From assembly GCA_016839845.1 (NCBI GenBank), contig JAEOTL010000084.1:1-13555 (forward strand): 13,555 bases of DNA, written 5' to 3'. Positions 12,574 through 13,555 of this stretch are shown piece by piece. The stretch's first letter is position 1; each line of letters opens with the position of its first letter. The notes beneath the pieces are model-generated. The model ran no database searches, was not told where the DNA came from, and saw only the letters and a program-made list of their open reading frames with translations. A program made the translations under genes and the position numbers. This stretch comes from Promethearchaeota archaeon (GTDB lineage: Archaea; Asgardarchaeota; Lokiarchaeia; Sigynarchaeales; SOKP01).

Positions 12574-13555
12574 AGTCTAATATTTCTTCAATTTTTGACA
12601 AGAACTTCGAGGGGGAATATCAAAATTTCGTTCCAGAAATGGATATAGAAGGTTCTCCCATACAGGAAATAATTCCTAGAAGTTTCCTCAGAGAAGATCT
12701 TCCAATTCCCAATATTCCAGAAATTGAAATTGTACGCCATTTTGTGAATCTTAGCCAAAAGAACTATGGGGTGGATACTGGAATATACCCTCTAGGTTCA
12801 TGCACAATGAAATACAATCCAAGGATAAACGAGGTTGTAGAAAGATTACCTGGATTCAGCAAAATTCATCCTCTTCAAGAGGAATGTCAAGGATCACTTG
12901 AACTGTTAAATCATCTTTCAACCCTCCTAAGTGAAATAACTGGTATGGATGCGTTTTCACTTCAGCCGGCAGCGGGAGCTCACGGTGAACTTGCCGGTCT
13001 ATTAATAATAAAGAAATTTTTTGAGTTAAAGGGAATTCAAAAGACAAAAATAATCGTCCCTGATTCTGCTCATGGAACAAATCCCGCATCCGCAAAAATG
13101 GCGGGTTTTTCGATTGTAGAAATTAAGTCTGATGATATGGGAGAAGTTCCTCTTGATCTTTTAGAATTTGCAATGAAAGAAGGGGATGTTGCGGGAATTA
13201 TGTTAACAAATCCCAATACTTTAGGTATTTTCGATAGAAATATTCAAGAAATAACTAGGATCGTCCATGAAAACGAAGGTTTATGCTATTATGATGGTGC
13301 AAATTTAAATCCTATGTTAGGAATATGTCGTCCAAGGGATATGGGATTTGATATTGTTCATCTAAATCTTCATAAAACCTTCTCAACTCCCCATGGAGGG
13401 GGTGGTCCTGGGGCTGGACCAATAGGAGTTACTAATGAGCTTATTCCTTTTCTTCCAGAGCCATGCATTGTTTCAACTGAACAAGGTTTAGTCTGTCAAA
13501 CAGGTAATGCAAATTCAATCGGGAGAATTAAGGCATTTTGGGGTAATTTTGGTAT
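12570..13555 (+). CDS. gcvPB: Glycine dehydrogenase (decarboxylating) subunit 2, 3' end cut by the window
   Basis: This is the C-terminal half of the split P protein, carrying the PLP cofactor. The frame is open from ATG 12570 to the right edge, giving 328 complete codons out of a family length of roughly 480-500. Recognised blocks are YPLGSCTMKYNPR at 73-85, LQPAAGAHGELAGL at 131-144, PDSAHGTNPASAKMAGF at 164-180, MLTNPNTLGIFD at 211-222, YYDGANLNPMLG at 240-251, and HLNLHKTFSTPHGGGGPGAG at 264-283, where Lys269 is the Schiff-base lysine. Everything expected up to the edge is present and intact. It overlaps gcvPA by four bases and is preceded by GGAGGG. Whether the L protein or further gcv genes follow cannot be seen. 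Confidence 0.96.
   Translation, partial: MKSNISSIFDKNFEGEYQNFVPEMDIEGSPIQEIIPRSFLREDLPIPNIPEIEIVRHFVNLSQKNYGVDTGIYPLGSCTMKYNPRINEVVERLPGFSKIHPLQEECQGSLELLNHLSTLLSEITGMDAFSLQPAAGAHGELAGLLIIKKFFELKGIQKTKIIVPDSAHGTNPASAKMAGFSIVEIKSDDMGEVPLDLLEFAMKEGDVAGIMLTNPNTLGIFDRNIQEITRIVHENEGLCYYDGANLNPMLGICRPRDMGFDIVHLNLHKTFSTPHGGGGPGAGPIGVTNELIPFLPEPCIVSTEQGLVCQTGNANSIGRIKAFWGNFG

Noticed and set aside
1..13555. CRISPR arrays, insertion sequences, integrase genes or phage genes
   Set aside because: No regularly spaced repeats, terminal inverted repeats with a transposase frame, or phage-like proteins were seen; most genes are cellular and compositionally uniform.

Overview
The window is AT-rich (about one third GC by eye) and reads as archaeal DNA, most likely from an Asgard archaeon of the Lokiarchaeia type. 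The grounds are an archaemetzincin, a split glycine dehydrogenase, an F420-hydrogenase beta-like iron-sulfur flavoprotein, TATA-type promoters with short leaders and poly-T termination tracts, together with a Ras/Rab-like small GTPase and a presenilin-like protease of eukaryotic appearance. The lineage is an inference from gene content; no rRNA or marker gene is present.

Layout. 1-754: an ambiguous left edge (possible end of a gene), a small 59-residue hypothetical gene on the minus strand (248-427), and an AT-rich spacer. 755-2005 (+): a GT4 glycosyltransferase, convergent with an archaemetzincin-like zinc protease (2018-2764, -). 2886-3920 (+): a nine-helix membrane protein with the catalytic signatures of presenilin. 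4026-5201 (+): a 3-hydroxyacyl-CoA dehydrogenase with two C-terminal domains. 5278-6321 (+): an unrecognised polytopic membrane protein, then a 96-residue winged-helix protein (6396-6686). 6687-7042: a non-coding stretch holding a possible decayed gene on the minus strand and a promoter with a 16-bp palindrome. 7043-7987 (+): a stand-alone FrhB-like protein. 8023-8568 and 8625-9476 (both -): a Ras/Rab-like GTPase preceded by an unrecognised six-helix membrane protein. 9658 to the right end (+): the glycine cleavage cluster gcvT-gcvH-gcvPA-gcvPB, the last cut by the window edge.

How the genes work together. The gcv genes encode the P (two subunits), H and T proteins, which convert glycine to CO2, ammonia, methylene-tetrahydrofolate or -tetrahydropterin and reduced lipoyl-H; the L protein (dihydrolipoamide dehydrogenase) is not here. 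The acyl-CoA dehydrogenase and FrhB-like protein suit an anaerobe that oxidises amino or fatty acids and handles electrons through ferredoxin or flavin carriers. The remaining genes concern membranes: glycan transfer, intramembrane proteolysis, GTPase signalling and two orphan membrane proteins.

Most striking is the presenilin-like protein, whose TM6 and TM7 signatures look closer to eukaryotic presenilin than to the archaeal presenilin homologue I can recall. Other points of note are a gcvT reading frame that only makes a full N-terminus from an AUU codon, a GTPase with Glu for Asn in its guanine-specificity motif, and two inverted repeats placed at promoters.
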